A stretch of 52,823 bases of DNA, from NCBI RefSeq assembly GCF_042432825.1, contig NZ_JBHLWN010000070.1, positions 1 through 52,823 of the forward strand, given 5' to 3'. Positions 6,472 through 16,329 of this stretch are shown here, in pieces. The position numbers and the translations under genes are program-made. The notes under the pieces were generated by a model. The model searched no databases and was not told the DNA's origin. It worked only from the letters and a program-made list of their open reading frames with translations. This stretch comes from Gordoniibacillus chartarius. Lineage in GTDB: Bacteria; Bacillota; Bacilli; Paenibacillales; NBRC-103111. Each line of letters starts with the position of its first letter. Within the stretch, counting starts at the first letter, position 1.

Positions 6472-8820
6472 ATGCCCAAAAAGTTAAAATGGCGTACACT
6501 GATGATAGGGGGGCTTTTCACCCTCTTTTTTGTTGGGTTGGTCGTTAGGCTGTATTGGGTTCAAGTCGTTCAGGCCTCATGGCTTCTTGAACAGGCGCAA
6601 GTACGCTGGGAGGCGGACAAAACCATTCAGCCGGCGCGCGGCGACATAGTCGACCGTAAGGACAAGGTGCTGGCGGAAGATGCGCCCGCCTATACGGTGG
6701 CGATCTCTCCGCGGCTGATCGTGCAGAACAAGATCGAGAACGATGTCGTCCTCGGTCTATCCGCGATTTTGAAGTCGTCCGAAGACGGCTCGGATATTCC
6801 GTTGATTCAGGAGCATCTGCGCGAGCTCGTTGCGAAGAAGAAGGAGGACGGCACGCCGCGAGATCAGGTGGAGGTACGTCCGGACGGCTGGAAGATCGAC
6901 AAAGAGCAGGCGGACCAAGTGAAAGCGCTGACCGCCGAGCTGCAAGCCCGTCTCAAGAAAAAGAGCCCGTCGTCGGTCGGCATTTCGCTGATCGAGGAAA
7001 AGAAGCGGTATTATCCCGGCGGTACGCTTGCCGCGCATGTGCTTGGCTACAGCGATAAAGAAGGCAAAGCGATAATGGGCATCGAAGCTCAAATGGACGA
7101 CATACTGAAGGGCGTTCCCGGACGTATCAACTACGAGAAAGCTGCCTCTGGGATAGAGCTCCCCGATGCGAAGGTAACGATTGAGCCTGCTGTCGACGGG
7201 AAGAACGTGCGTCTGACGATTGACAAAAGCATCCAATTCTATATCGAAAACGCAATGGCGAAAGTTGCCGAGAAGTTTCAGCCGAAAAGTATGGCCGTTG
7301 TCGCCGCCGATCCGCGTACGATGGAGATTCTAGGCATGGCCAGCTATCCGACGTTCAATCCGAACCGGTATTGGTCGGTGGGCAAACCGGATGCTTTTAT
7401 GAACCGCACGATTGCGGCTCAGTTCGAGCCGGGCTCGACGTTCAAGCTGGTTACGCTGGCTGGAGCGGTGGAGGAAGGATTGTTTCGTCCTAACGATCAA
7501 TATCAATCGGGATCGATTCGAGTGAGCGACCGAACGCTCCATGACCATAACGAGATCGGGTGGGGACGCATTTCTTACTTGGACGGATTGAAGCGTTCCA
7601 GTAACGTTGCGTTCGTGAAGCTCGGACTGGAGGCGCTCGGTACCGATAAGCTGAAGGCGTACATTCAAAACTTCGGCTTCGGGGCGAAGACGAATGTGGA
7701 CATCGCCGGAGAGCTGAAAGGCTCCATTCCGATGAAGTACGCTTCGGAATTTGCGACGGCTACATATGGGCAGGGATTAACGGTTACCGCTTTGCAGCAA
7801 GCGGCTGCATATGCTGCCATTGCAAATGGCGGCAAGCTGATGAAGCCCTACGTCGTCAAAGACATTGTCGATGCGAAGACGGGCCAGGTCGAGATGAGCA
7901 CGAAGCCGGAGGTCGTCCGGCAAGTCGTCAGCGAAGCTACGGCGAAGCAGGTGACGGAATACTTGGAACAGGTCGTTTCCGATCAACAGATCGGTACGGG
8001 CCGCAAGGCGTACATCGACGGCTACCGTATCGCCGGCAAGACGGGTACGGCGAACTTCGTCGGCGAGAAGGGCGGATATGCCGTCGGGCGCTGGAACATT
8101 TCGTTCGTCGGCTATGCGCCTGTGGAAAATCCGCAGATCTTGATCGCGATTATCGTCGAGGACCCGGACTTGAAGGGCGACTATCATGCGGGCAGTGAAG
8201 TCGGACCGCCGCTGTTCCGGGACATTATGGCGCAATCGCTTCAATATTTAGGTATTCCCCCTACGGTCAATGTCAATAACAAATCGGCCAAGCCTCCGTT
8301 CACGCTCAAAGAAGTGACGCTGTCCGTACCCGATTTGGTCGGGATGTCGGTTGCGGATGCGAAGGCGGCGGCCGGCAAGTATGGCCTCAAGCTGGAGACA
8401 CTCGGCAATGGCGATAAGATTGTCAAGCAGTTCCCGCTGCCGGGAGCGCAAATTACGGGCTCCCAGCTCGTTGAGGTGGCGCTTCAGGAAGCCGACCTGA
8501 CACTGCCGAATCTCGTCGGCCGGAGCTTGCGGGAAGCGGTTGAGGTATGTTCGTTCGCAGGTGTTTCGTGCACCGCGGTCGGCGAAGGCTATGTCGTCGG
8601 ACAGGAAACTGCCGAGAACGGCGTCGTTTCGCTGCAGCTGCGAGCCCCCGACGATGCTTCGGCTGCGGCGGAAACGTTGGCGGCGGACAATGCGGCGAAG
8701 AACAGTGCTTCTAAGAATAGTGCTTCCAAAGATAATTCGTCGAAAGACAGTTCGACGAAAGACAGTTCAGCGAAGCAAAGCCCGCCGCCGGCCAAGAAAG
8801 ACACTTCTGCGAGCCGATAG
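6472..8820 (+). CDS. pbpB: PBP2B/FtsI-type class B penicillin-binding protein (septal transpeptidase)
   Basis: D,D-transpeptidase that cross-links septal peptidoglycan, anchored by one N-terminal helix (about 12-32). After the PBP-dimer domain the catalytic domain has the active Ser322-TFK motif, SSN (SSNVAF) and KTG (AGKTGTANF). Two PASTA domains follow (VPDLVGMSVADAKAAAGKYG and LPNLVGRSLREAVE). The 782-aa product ends in a Lys/Ser/Asp-rich tail built from 5-residue repeats. The start at 6472 (MPKKLKW) has GAGG 9 nt upstream; ATG 6457 has none. Position before spoVD marks it as the vegetative division PBP. Confidence 0.93.
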   Translation: MPKKLKWRTLMIGGLFTLFFVGLVVRLYWVQVVQASWLLEQAQVRWEADKTIQPARGDIVDRKDKVLAEDAPAYTVAISPRLIVQNKIENDVVLGLSAILKSSEDGSDIPLIQEHLRELVAKKKEDGTPRDQVEVRPDGWKIDKEQADQVKALTAELQARLKKKSPSSVGISLIEEKKRYYPGGTLAAHVLGYSDKEGKAIMGIEAQMDDILKGVPGRINYEKAASGIELPDAKVTIEPAVDGKNVRLTIDKSIQFYIENAMAKVAEKFQPKSMAVVAADPRTMEILGMASYPTFNPNRYWSVGKPDAFMNRTIAAQFEPGSTFKLVTLAGAVEEGLFRPNDQYQSGSIRVSDRTLHDHNEIGWGRISYLDGLKRSSNVAFVKLGLEALGTDKLKAYIQNFGFGAKTNVDIAGELKGSIPMKYASEFATATYGQGLTVTALQQAAAYAAIANGGKLMKPYVVKDIVDAKTGQVEMSTKPEVVRQVVSEATAKQVTEYLEQVVSDQQIGTGRKAYIDGYRIAGKTGTANFVGEKGGYAVGRWNISFVGYAPVENPQILIAIIVEDPDLKGDYHAGSEVGPPLFRDIMAQSLQYLGIPPTVNVNNKSAKPPFTLKEVTLSVPDLVGMSVADAKAAAGKYGLKLETLGNGDKIVKQFPLPGAQITGSQLVEVALQEADLTLPNLVGRSLREAVEVCSFAGVSCTAVGEGYVVGQETAENGVVSLQLRAPDDASAAAETLAADNAAKNSASKNSASKDNSSKDSSTKDSSAKQSPPPAKKDTSASR
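8686..8775 (+). repeat. Six 15-bp tandem repeats in the PBP2B tail
   Basis: Six in-frame 15-bp units encode DNAAK, NSASK, NSASK, DNSSK, DSSTK and DSSAK. The consensus is acid/Asn-Ser-Ser-x-Lys. Adjacent units are similar at the DNA level, which suggests expansion by slippage. Confidence 0.9.
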
Positions 8821-8897
8821 CTTGTTCTAACCCCTGGTTGTCCCGAATAGTCATGAAAGAAAGGATCATGGCTTTGGAGACAGGAGGGGTTAGCCGT

Positions 8898-10832
8898 ATG
8901 CGCGTATCGAATGTCACTGTCCGCCGCAGGCTGTTTATTGCACTTATTGTCGGCACCTGTATTTTCGTCGGCCTATTGGTGCGGCTCGCCTACGTGCAGC
9001 TCTGGAAAGGCAGGGAGCTGGCGCAAGCTGCCGAGGACAATTGGCGGAGGCAAATTACGGTTACGCCGAAGCGCGGAGAGATTTGGGACCGCAACGGGAC
9101 GAGACTTACGTACAACGTCAGCACACCGACGGTGATGGCCGTACCGGCTCAAATTAAGGACAAGCCGGGCACGGCGAAGCAGCTTGGCGACATCCTGGGC
9201 ATGCCGGCGGACGATATTCTGAGTATCATCTCGAAGCGGCAATCATCGGTTTACATCAAACCGGCGGGCCGCAAAATTTCTCTGGAAAAAGCCGATGAAG
9301 TCCGCAAGCTGGAGCTGGACGGCATCTATGTTACGGAAGATAACAAGCGTTATTATCCGTTCGGCTCGCTGGCCTCGCATATTCTCGGGTTCACGGGAAT
9401 TGACAACCAGGGCTTGACCGGAGTAGAAGCGAAGTACGACAAGCAAATGACCGGCGTGAAAGGATACATTACGTATTTGTCGCAGGCAAACGGGGACAAG
9501 ATGCCCGGCTCGACCTCCGGCTTCGAGCAGCCGCTCAACGGACTGAACCTGCAGCTTACGATCGATTATCATCTGCAATCGGTTGTGGAGCGGGAGCTTC
9601 AGCAAGCGATGGTCAAATATCAGGCGGAGCACGCCATTGCCATAATGATGGATCCGAATAACGGGGAAATATTGGCGATGTCGGGCTATCCGACGTATGA
9701 GCCGAGCCATTTTGCCGACTATCCGGTCGAGACGTATAACCGCAACTTGCCGATCTGGATGACGTACGAGCCCGGTTCGACGTTTAAGATCATAACGCTT
9801 GCGGCGGCTCTTAACGAGAAGAAGGTCGATCTGAAGAACGAAACGTTCCACGATCCCGGCGCCGTTGAGATCGGCGGGGCGCGTCTGCGCTGCTGGAAGC
9901 GGGGCGGACACGGCAGCGAGACGTTCCTGGAGGTTGTGGAAAATTCATGTAACCCGGGCTTCGTTGCTCTGGGCAACAGGCTCGGCAAGGAGACGCTCTT
10001 CGATTATATCAATCGCTTCGGCTTCGGCCGGAAGACGGGCATCGATCTGGGCGGCGAAGAGAACGGCATTCTGTTCAAGCTGTCCCGCGTCGGACCGGTT
10101 GAGCTCGCGACTACAGCGTTCGGCCAAGGGGTATCGGTGACGCCGATCCAGCAGGTTGCGGCGGTGTCGGCGGCGATTAACGGCGGCAAGCTGTACCAGC
10201 CGCATGTCGGCAGGGCGCTGGTTAATCCCGACAATGGCGAGGTCGTGCAGCGCATGGAGCCGAAGCTTGTACGCGATAATGTCATCAGCCCCGATACGTC
10301 CCGCCAGGTTCGGGAAACGCTGGAAAGCGTCGTCGCCAAAGGCACCGGTAAAAACGCGTTCATCGACGGCTACCGGGTCGGCGGCAAAACCGGTACGGCC
10401 CAGAAGGTCATCGGCGGCCGGTACTCGTCTACGGAGCATATCGTGTCGTTCATCGGCTTCGCGCCTGCGGACAATCCGCGCGTCGTCGTTTACGCGGCCG
10501 TCGATAATCCGAAGGGGCTGCAGTTCGGAGGCTTGATCGCTGCACCGCTCGTAAAGAACATTATGGCCGAATCGCTGCGATATTTGAAGGTAGAGCCTAG
10601 CAAAAATCAGCTGGAACGGGAATACACTTATGGAGAGCTGACCCCGCCGATCGTCGAGGTTCCGAATTTGATCGGGGCTACCGTTCAAGATATATTGGAA
10701 GACATGAACGATGACTTCCTGCTCGCGAAGTCCGGAAACGGCTCGACGGTCATCAATCAGGTGCCGAAGCCGGGAACGCGGGTTGAGAAGGGGTCGACGA
10801 TCCGAGTATACTTATCCGACACCGGTCAATAA
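8898..10832 (+). CDS. spoVD: SpoVD-type class B penicillin-binding protein
   Basis: Membrane-bound transpeptidase which in Bacillus is needed for spore cortex peptidoglycan and works with SpoVE. The start at 8898 (MRVSNVTVRRRL) is chosen for the AGGAGGGG 8 nt upstream, giving 644 aa against 646 for B. subtilis SpoVD. One N-terminal helix (about 11-31), a dimerisation domain, Ser294-TFK, SCN (NSCNPGF) and KTG (GGKTGTAQK) are all present. A single PASTA domain ends the protein (VPNLIGATVQDILEDM). The preceding gene has two PASTA domains, which helps tell the duplicated pair apart. Confidence 0.92.
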   Translation: MRVSNVTVRRRLFIALIVGTCIFVGLLVRLAYVQLWKGRELAQAAEDNWRRQITVTPKRGEIWDRNGTRLTYNVSTPTVMAVPAQIKDKPGTAKQLGDILGMPADDILSIISKRQSSVYIKPAGRKISLEKADEVRKLELDGIYVTEDNKRYYPFGSLASHILGFTGIDNQGLTGVEAKYDKQMTGVKGYITYLSQANGDKMPGSTSGFEQPLNGLNLQLTIDYHLQSVVERELQQAMVKYQAEHAIAIMMDPNNGEILAMSGYPTYEPSHFADYPVETYNRNLPIWMTYEPGSTFKIITLAAALNEKKVDLKNETFHDPGAVEIGGARLRCWKRGGHGSETFLEVVENSCNPGFVALGNRLGKETLFDYINRFGFGRKTGIDLGGEENGILFKLSRVGPVELATTAFGQGVSVTPIQQVAAVSAAINGGKLYQPHVGRALVNPDNGEVVQRMEPKLVRDNVISPDTSRQVRETLESVVAKGTGKNAFIDGYRVGGKTGTAQKVIGGRYSSTEHIVSFIGFAPADNPRVVVYAAVDNPKGLQFGGLIAAPLVKNIMAESLRYLKVEPSKNQLEREYTYGELTPPIVEVPNLIGATVQDILEDMNDDFLLAKSGNGSTVINQVPKPGTRVEKGSTIRVYLSDTGQ

Positions 10833-10882
10833 TGATTGCTAGTTGACGGGTATCGGTGGAAAGTGCTGGAGGAGGAAGCGGA

Positions 10883-12370
10883 ATGCTGCTCAAGGAACTT
10901 GCTTCGCTGCTTGTCTTGTCGCGCGTCATCGGGGACGGCGAAACGGAATTTACGGATGTGCAGATCGATTCGCGGAAAGTAGGACAGGGACATCTGTTCA
11001 TCTGTGTTCCCGGCTTTGTCGCCGACGGTCATGAGTTTGCCCCGAAGGCCGTACAGGCAGGAGCGTCTGCGCTTGTGACGCAGCGGCCGCTTGATTTGCC
11101 GGTACCGCAGCTCGTCGTGCCCGATACGAGATTCGCAATGGCAGTTATCGCCGCTCATGTGTTCGGGTATCCGAGTCACGGCATGAACCTGATCGGCATT
11201 ACCGGGACGAACGGCAAGACGACGACGACTTATGTACTGGAGCATCTGCTGCGTGAGCGCGGCTTCCGTACGGGGCTTATGGGCACGATCCGGATGAAAT
11301 ACGGGGATGTGACGATCGAAGCGGAGCGTACGACGATGGAAGCGCTGGACCTGCAGCGCAGCTTGCGCAAGATGCTCGATGCCGGGACGGAGTATGCGGT
11401 CATGGAAGTATCCTCCCATGCACTGGAGCTCGGCAGAGTCAAGGGTACGCGCTTCCGAACGGCGATTTTTACGAATTTGACTCAGGATCATCTCGACTTC
11501 CACGAATCGATGGAGCAGTACGAAGCGGCGAAAGGGCTGCTGTTCTCGCGGCTCGGCAATACGTTCTCGGCAGATCCGGCCCAACGGCAGTTCGCGGTAT
11601 TGAATGCGGACGATCCGGTCTCGGCGCATTACGCCAAGCTGACCAGCGCACAGGTGATCACCTACGGCATCGACCGCGATGCCGACGTGAGTGCGAAGGA
11701 CATCCGCTTAACCTCGGGAGGAACGGCATTCACCTTACATACGTTTGCGGGCTCGGCGGAAGTCGTCATGCGGCTCGTCGGTAAATTTAACGTATATAAT
11801 GCGCTCAGCGCCGTCGCCGCTTGCCTGGCGGAAGGGATCGCGCTGCACGACATCGCAGCAAGCCTCGGTACGGTTGCCGGTGTTGACGGACGAATGGAGC
11901 GTGTCGATGCCGGTCAGCCGTACTTGGTGCTCGTCGATTACGCGCATACGCCGGACAGTCTCGAGAAGGCGCTGACAACGATACGGGAATTTGCGCAGGG
12001 CAGCATTATTACCGTGTTCGGCTGCGGAGGCGACCGGGATCGGACGAAACGGCCGATCATGGGCCGTGTTGCTGCGGAGCACAGCGATTGTGTCATCGTT
12101 ACCTCGGACAATCCGCGCAGCGAGGATCCGCATGCGATCCTGAACGACATTGTGCCCGGTTTACGCGATGCCGGACTCGCTTCAGAGCAATATGCGCTCG
12201 TTCAGGACCGCCGTGCGGCGATACAAATGGCTATTGATAGGGCAGGCCCTCAAGATGTAGTATTGATAGCGGGTAAAGGTCATGAAACGTATCAAGAGAT
12301 AAACGGGGTAAAATACGAATTTGACGACCGCCGCGAGGCGGAAGCAGCGATAAGGAGTCGAGGCCGATGA
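10883..12370 (+). CDS. murE: MurE, UDP-MurNAc-tripeptide synthetase (meso-DAP adding)
   Basis: ATP-dependent ligase that adds the third amino acid to UDP-MurNAc-L-Ala-D-Glu. The 495-aa product has the ATP loop GITGTNGKTTT (about 109-119) and the substrate motif DNPR (residues 409-412), which specifies meso-diaminopimelate rather than lysine. This agrees with the dap genes at 37.9-41.1 kb. The ATG at 10883 has GGAGGAGGA 6 nt upstream; an in-frame GTG at 10856 is less likely. The stop overlaps the murF start by 4 nt. Confidence 0.97.
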   Translation: MLLKELASLLVLSRVIGDGETEFTDVQIDSRKVGQGHLFICVPGFVADGHEFAPKAVQAGASALVTQRPLDLPVPQLVVPDTRFAMAVIAAHVFGYPSHGMNLIGITGTNGKTTTTYVLEHLLRERGFRTGLMGTIRMKYGDVTIEAERTTMEALDLQRSLRKMLDAGTEYAVMEVSSHALELGRVKGTRFRTAIFTNLTQDHLDFHESMEQYEAAKGLLFSRLGNTFSADPAQRQFAVLNADDPVSAHYAKLTSAQVITYGIDRDADVSAKDIRLTSGGTAFTLHTFAGSAEVVMRLVGKFNVYNALSAVAACLAEGIALHDIAASLGTVAGVDGRMERVDAGQPYLVLVDYAHTPDSLEKALTTIREFAQGSIITVFGCGGDRDRTKRPIMGRVAAEHSDCVIVTSDNPRSEDPHAILNDIVPGLRDAGLASEQYALVQDRRAAIQMAIDRAGPQDVVLIAGKGHETYQEINGVKYEFDDRREAEAAIRSRGR

Positions 12371-13797
12371 TGCGACGGACCATCGCGCAGATCGAGCGGA
12401 TGCTGGCAAGGCGGTACGCCGGACAACTGGAGAGCAGGACGAAGGAAGAGGCGGAACGGCTCGTCATCGGCGTTTCGACGGATACGCGGACGATTGCGCA
12501 AGGGAACTTGTTCGTGCCGCTCGTCGGCGAAAAGTTCGACGGGCATCAATACGCTCAGCAGGCTGTCGATAAAGGCGCAGCTGCTGTATTGTGGCAGCGG
12601 GGGCATGAAGCTGAGCCTCCGCAAGGGGCGCCGCTCATTCTCGTTGACGACACGCTGGGGGCGCTGCAGCAGCTTGCCAAAGCATATAGGCAGGAGCTTG
12701 ACATGAAGGTTGTCGGCATCACCGGCAGCAACGGCAAGACGACGACGAAGGACCTTGTTCACGCCGTCTTGGCTGTGCAGTACCGTGTCCATAAGACGCA
12801 AGGCAATTTGAACAATCATATCGGCCTGCCGCTGACGCTGCTGCAATTGAGCGAGGACACGGAAGCGGCCGTGCTGGAGATGGGCATGAGCGGCCGTGGC
12901 GAGATCGAACTGCTGTCCGGCATCGGTGCGCCCGATATCGCCGTCATTACGATTATCGGCGAGTCGCATCTGGAACAGCTTGGGTCGCGAGAAGAAATCG
13001 CCAGAGCGAAAGTTGAAATTTTGTCCGGTCTTGCCGATGGAGGATTGTTCGTCTATAACGGCGACTCCGAATTGATTGAAGCCGTGCTTCCGGAGATGCC
13101 GAAGCCTAAGACAATGCGTACCGTGCGCTTCGGGATGGGACAGGACTGCGATCTGTTTGCGTCGAATGTGCAAATGACCGCGGACGGGGCGCATTTTACG
13201 CTGAATGACGGCGGTGCTGTTGAGTTTGCGATTCCGCTGCTCGGACGCCATAACGTCACGAATGCGATCGCGGCGATTGCCGTCGGACGTGAGCTCGGCA
13301 TCAGCGACGAGTGCATCGCCGAGGGTTTGGCCTCCGTCCAAATGACGGGCATGCGCATCGAGGTGCGCCAGGCTCCGTCGGGACTGACGGTGCTGAACGA
13401 TGCCTACAATGCTTCCCCGACATCGATGGAAGCTGCGCTGAAGCTTTTGGCCGAGCTCGGCGGCTTCCGGTGCAAATTCGCCGTACTCGGCGACATGCTG
13501 GAGCTGGGACCGCAGGAAGCTGAGCTGCACCGCGGCATCGGCGAACGAATCGGGCCGGAGACGGCGGATTACTTGTTGACGTACGGGGAGCGGGCCCGCC
13601 ACATCGCGGATGGCGCTCTCATCCGGCTTCCTGCCGATCGTATACGCTCGTTCAACGATAAAAGAGAGCTGGCGCAGCACCTTCTGACCTTAGCGGAGCC
13701 GAATGACGTCGTATTGGTTAAAGGCTCGCGCGGCATGCGGCTTGAGGACGTCGTCGCCGTGCTGCTCGGCGATGAGCCGGCAGGGAGCGGTCATTAG
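12367..13797 (+). CDS. murF: MurF, UDP-MurNAc-tripeptide:D-Ala-D-Ala ligase
   Basis: Ligase that adds D-Ala-D-Ala to complete the UDP-MurNAc-pentapeptide. The 476-aa product has the ATP loop GITGSNGKTTTKD and the family motifs HKTQGNLNNHIGLPLTLL and LNDAYNASPTSM. The ATG at 12367 overlaps the murE stop (ATGA) and has AAGGAG 9 nt upstream; the adjacent ATG at 12370 is the only alternative. Confidence 0.97.
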   Translation: MMRRTIAQIERMLARRYAGQLESRTKEEAERLVIGVSTDTRTIAQGNLFVPLVGEKFDGHQYAQQAVDKGAAAVLWQRGHEAEPPQGAPLILVDDTLGALQQLAKAYRQELDMKVVGITGSNGKTTTKDLVHAVLAVQYRVHKTQGNLNNHIGLPLTLLQLSEDTEAAVLEMGMSGRGEIELLSGIGAPDIAVITIIGESHLEQLGSREEIARAKVEILSGLADGGLFVYNGDSELIEAVLPEMPKPKTMRTVRFGMGQDCDLFASNVQMTADGAHFTLNDGGAVEFAIPLLGRHNVTNAIAAIAVGRELGISDECIAEGLASVQMTGMRIEVRQAPSGLTVLNDAYNASPTSMEAALKLLAELGGFRCKFAVLGDMLELGPQEAELHRGIGERIGPETADYLLTYGERARHIADGALIRLPADRIRSFNDKRELAQHLLTLAEPNDVVLVKGSRGMRLEDVVAVLLGDEPAGSGH

Positions 13798-13899
13798 AAT
13801 ATCTAAAGGATAAACGCCCGATTTCCGGAGCCTACTCCCTTTAAAACGAATGATGCTACGAATCTTGTTAAGCAATCCCAAACATTGGAGGATTCCGAC

Positions 13900-14862
13900 G
13901 TGGATCTCAAAGTGATCTTATTAACGATGGGTGCGGCATTTCTGATTGCGCTCATCGCCGGGCCCCTGTTCATTCCGATGCTGCGGAGATTGAAGTTCGG
14001 CCAGCAAATCCGCACGGAAGGCCCGCAGAGCCATCAGAAGAAATCCGGCACCCCGACTATGGGCGGAATTATTATTTTGCTCGCCTTGACGCTGGCGGTT
14101 ATCCGCTTTGCCGACAAAAATATGGATCTTATCATTCTGCTCATTGCTACGCTCGGATACGGTCTGGTCGGCTTCCTGGACGACTACATCAAAATTTTGT
14201 TCAAGCGCTCGCTAGGCTTGACGGCCAAGCAGAAGCTGCTCGGACAATTTATCGTGTCGGTCATCGTTTGCGTGCTGCTCGTGCAGCAGGGGCACAGCAT
14301 GGATCTGCCGATTCCCTTCTTCGACGTGAAGCTGCCGATGGGCTGGCTGTACTTGCCGTTCGTGTTCATCATCATGCTCGGCGCTTCCAATGCAGTGAAT
14401 TTCACCGACGGCTTGGACGGCCTGCTGGCCGGAACGGCGGCGATCGCCTTCGGCGCGTATGCCATCATCGCGATGAACAATACGATGCCCGAAGTGGCGA
14501 TCTTTTGTGCGGCGATGATCGGGGCCGTACTCGGCTTCCTCGTATTCAACGCGCATCCGGCCAAGGTGTTCATGGGCGACACCGGTTCGCTCGGCATCGG
14601 AGGCGGCCTGGCGGCTGCGGCAATTTTGACCAAGTCGGAGCTGCTGCTTATCGTTATCGGCGGCGTGTTCGTCATGGAAATGCTGTCGGTTATTATCCAA
14701 GTCGTATCGTTCAAGACAAGAGGCAAGCGCGTCTTCCGCATGAGCCCGATTCACCATCACTTCGAGCTGGTCGGCTGGTCCGAGTGGCGCGTCGTGTTGA
14801 CGTTCTGGGCTTCGGGGCTCGTCTTAGCCGGTATCGGACTCTATATTAACGAGGTGTTCTAA
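13900..14862 (+). CDS. mraY: MraY, phospho-MurNAc-pentapeptide translocase
   Basis: Integral membrane enzyme that transfers phospho-MurNAc-pentapeptide to undecaprenyl phosphate, forming lipid I. The 320-aa product has about ten membrane helices. It shows GTPTMGG near the N-terminus, the catalytic LDDYIKI and NFTDGLDGL loops, FMGDTGSLG, and the histidine motif SPIHHHFEL. The GTG at 13900 follows TTGGAGG by 8 nt. A 102-nt gap separates it from murF, and I see no clear promoter in that gap. Confidence 0.96.
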   Translation: MDLKVILLTMGAAFLIALIAGPLFIPMLRRLKFGQQIRTEGPQSHQKKSGTPTMGGIIILLALTLAVIRFADKNMDLIILLIATLGYGLVGFLDDYIKILFKRSLGLTAKQKLLGQFIVSVIVCVLLVQQGHSMDLPIPFFDVKLPMGWLYLPFVFIIMLGASNAVNFTDGLDGLLAGTAAIAFGAYAIIAMNNTMPEVAIFCAAMIGAVLGFLVFNAHPAKVFMGDTGSLGIGGGLAAAAILTKSELLLIVIGGVFVMEMLSVIIQVVSFKTRGKRVFRMSPIHHHFELVGWSEWRVVLTFWASGLVLAGIGLYINEVF

Positions 14863-14867
14863 TACGT

Positions 14868-16259
14868 ATGAAGCATCCGCGCGACTATCAAGGCGAACAC
14901 ATCGTCGTTCTGGGGCTGGCCCGCAGCGGCGTTGCGGCAGCCAAGCTGTTTCACGATTACGGTGCGACCGTCGTCGTAAACGATAAAAAAGAACGAACCC
15001 AGTGCCCCGAAGCCGAAGAGCTCGAGGCACTGGGCATTTCTGTGTTATGCGGCTCCCATCCGGAAGGCCTGATTCATCCGGGCGTAGCGCTCGTCGTGAA
15101 AAATCCGGGCATCCCTTACCATATCGAACCGCTGCAGAAGGCGGCCGAGCTTGGGATCGATATCGTTACCGAGGTGGAGGTTGCCGCTCGCATCTGCCAG
15201 GCGCCAATCATCGGAATTACCGGCTCCAACGGGAAAACGACGACAACGACGTTGATCGGACTTATGCTCGAGGAAGCAGGCCTTAAGCCGATCGTAGCCG
15301 GCAACATCGGCCGTGCCTTAACGGAGGCGGCCCAGGAAGCGACGGCGGACAACCGGATGGTCGTCGAACTGAGCTCGTTCCAGCTTAAAGGCACGCAGCA
15401 GTTTCACCCGGCCGTCGCCTGCCTGCTCAATATCTATGAGACGCATCTCGACTATCATGGCGATATGAACGATTACATAAGCTCCAAGGCGAAGCTGTTT
15501 GCGAACCAGACGGAAGCCGATACGGCCGTGCTGAACATGGACGACGAAGTATGCAAACGACTGGCGCCGTCGGTGCAGGCCAAGCTGCTTCCGTTCTCGC
15601 GAACGCAGGAGCTGAGCTACGGCTGCTTCCAGCAGGACGCTACGTTAGTGTATCGCGATCGAGACGGTATTGCACACCCTATCCTGGACGCAGCGGAGCT
15701 CGGCATTAAAGGAAGCCACAATGTGGAAAATGCGCTTGCCGCAGCGGCGGTCTCCATAGCGGCAGGCGCGGATCTCGGCTCCATCGCCAAGGTGCTGCGC
15801 GAATTCCGCGGTGTCGAGCATCGTCTCGAATGGGTGCGCCGAGTGGGAGAGGTCACCTTCTATAACGATTCGAAAGCGACGAATCCGGCAGCGACGCTCA
15901 AATCGATCGATGCGTTCGACCGGAAGCTCATCCTCATCGCCGGCGGGCTTGACCGGGGCTCGGATTATATGGAGCTTCTGCCTGCATTCCGGACGCAGGT
16001 GAAGGGACTGGTTACGCTCGGCGAGACGCGCGCGAAGCTGGACCGGGTAGCGGAGCTGGCGGGATTAACGAGCCGCAAAACCGTCGATAATGGTGAACAT
16101 GCAGAGGACGCCGTTGCCGAAGCGGTAGCAGCCGCCTACGCCATGGCCGGGCCCGGTGACATCGTGCTGCTGTCGCCGGCATGCGCCAGCTGGGACATGT
16201 TCGCTTCCTACGAGATTCGAGGACGCATGTTTAAGGAGTCCGTGCATAAATTGAAGTAG
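14868..16259 (+). CDS. murD: MurD, UDP-MurNAc-L-alanine:D-glutamate ligase
   Basis: Cytoplasmic ligase that adds D-glutamate to UDP-MurNAc-L-Ala. The 463-aa product begins with a nucleotide-binding fold (VVLGLARSGVAAAKLF), then the ATP loop GITGSNGKTTTTT, then the C-terminal ligase motifs FYNDSKATNP and LLSPACASWDMF, all typical of MurD. It starts 6 nt after mraY, with GAGGTG inside the mraY end as ribosome site. Confidence 0.97.
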   Translation: MKHPRDYQGEHIVVLGLARSGVAAAKLFHDYGATVVVNDKKERTQCPEAEELEALGISVLCGSHPEGLIHPGVALVVKNPGIPYHIEPLQKAAELGIDIVTEVEVAARICQAPIIGITGSNGKTTTTTLIGLMLEEAGLKPIVAGNIGRALTEAAQEATADNRMVVELSSFQLKGTQQFHPAVACLLNIYETHLDYHGDMNDYISSKAKLFANQTEADTAVLNMDDEVCKRLAPSVQAKLLPFSRTQELSYGCFQQDATLVYRDRDGIAHPILDAAELGIKGSHNVENALAAAAVSIAAGADLGSIAKVLREFRGVEHRLEWVRRVGEVTFYNDSKATNPAATLKSIDAFDRKLILIAGGLDRGSDYMELLPAFRTQVKGLVTLGETRAKLDRVAELAGLTSRKTVDNGEHAEDAVAEAVAAAYAMAGPGDIVLLSPACASWDMFASYEIRGRMFKESVHKLK

Positions 16260-16300
16260 GGCGGTAAACAAGCTTAGCTTGTCCGAGAGGTTTGCCGCCC
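16259..16300 (+). other. Strong intercistronic RNA hairpin between murD and spoVE
   Basis: GGGCGGTAAAC (16259-16269) pairs with GTTTGCCGCCC (16290-16300) with one T-G wobble. A small inner hairpin, CAAGC-TTA-GCTTG, sits inside it. There is no T-run, so it is unlikely to be a terminator; an mRNA-processing or stability element is an inference. Confidence 0.6.
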
Positions 16301-16329
16301 CAGTATGCGACGGCAGAGGTGTCCCGGAT

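Noticed and set aside
6472..10832. Adjacent PBP2B-type and spoVD genes as an unusual duplication
   Set aside because: The tandem pair is normal for Bacillus-type spore formers, and the different PASTA counts fit the known pair.
12292..13680. 462-codon open frame antisense to murF
   Set aside because: No ribosome site, Arg/Gln-rich composition, and murF on the other strand is certain.
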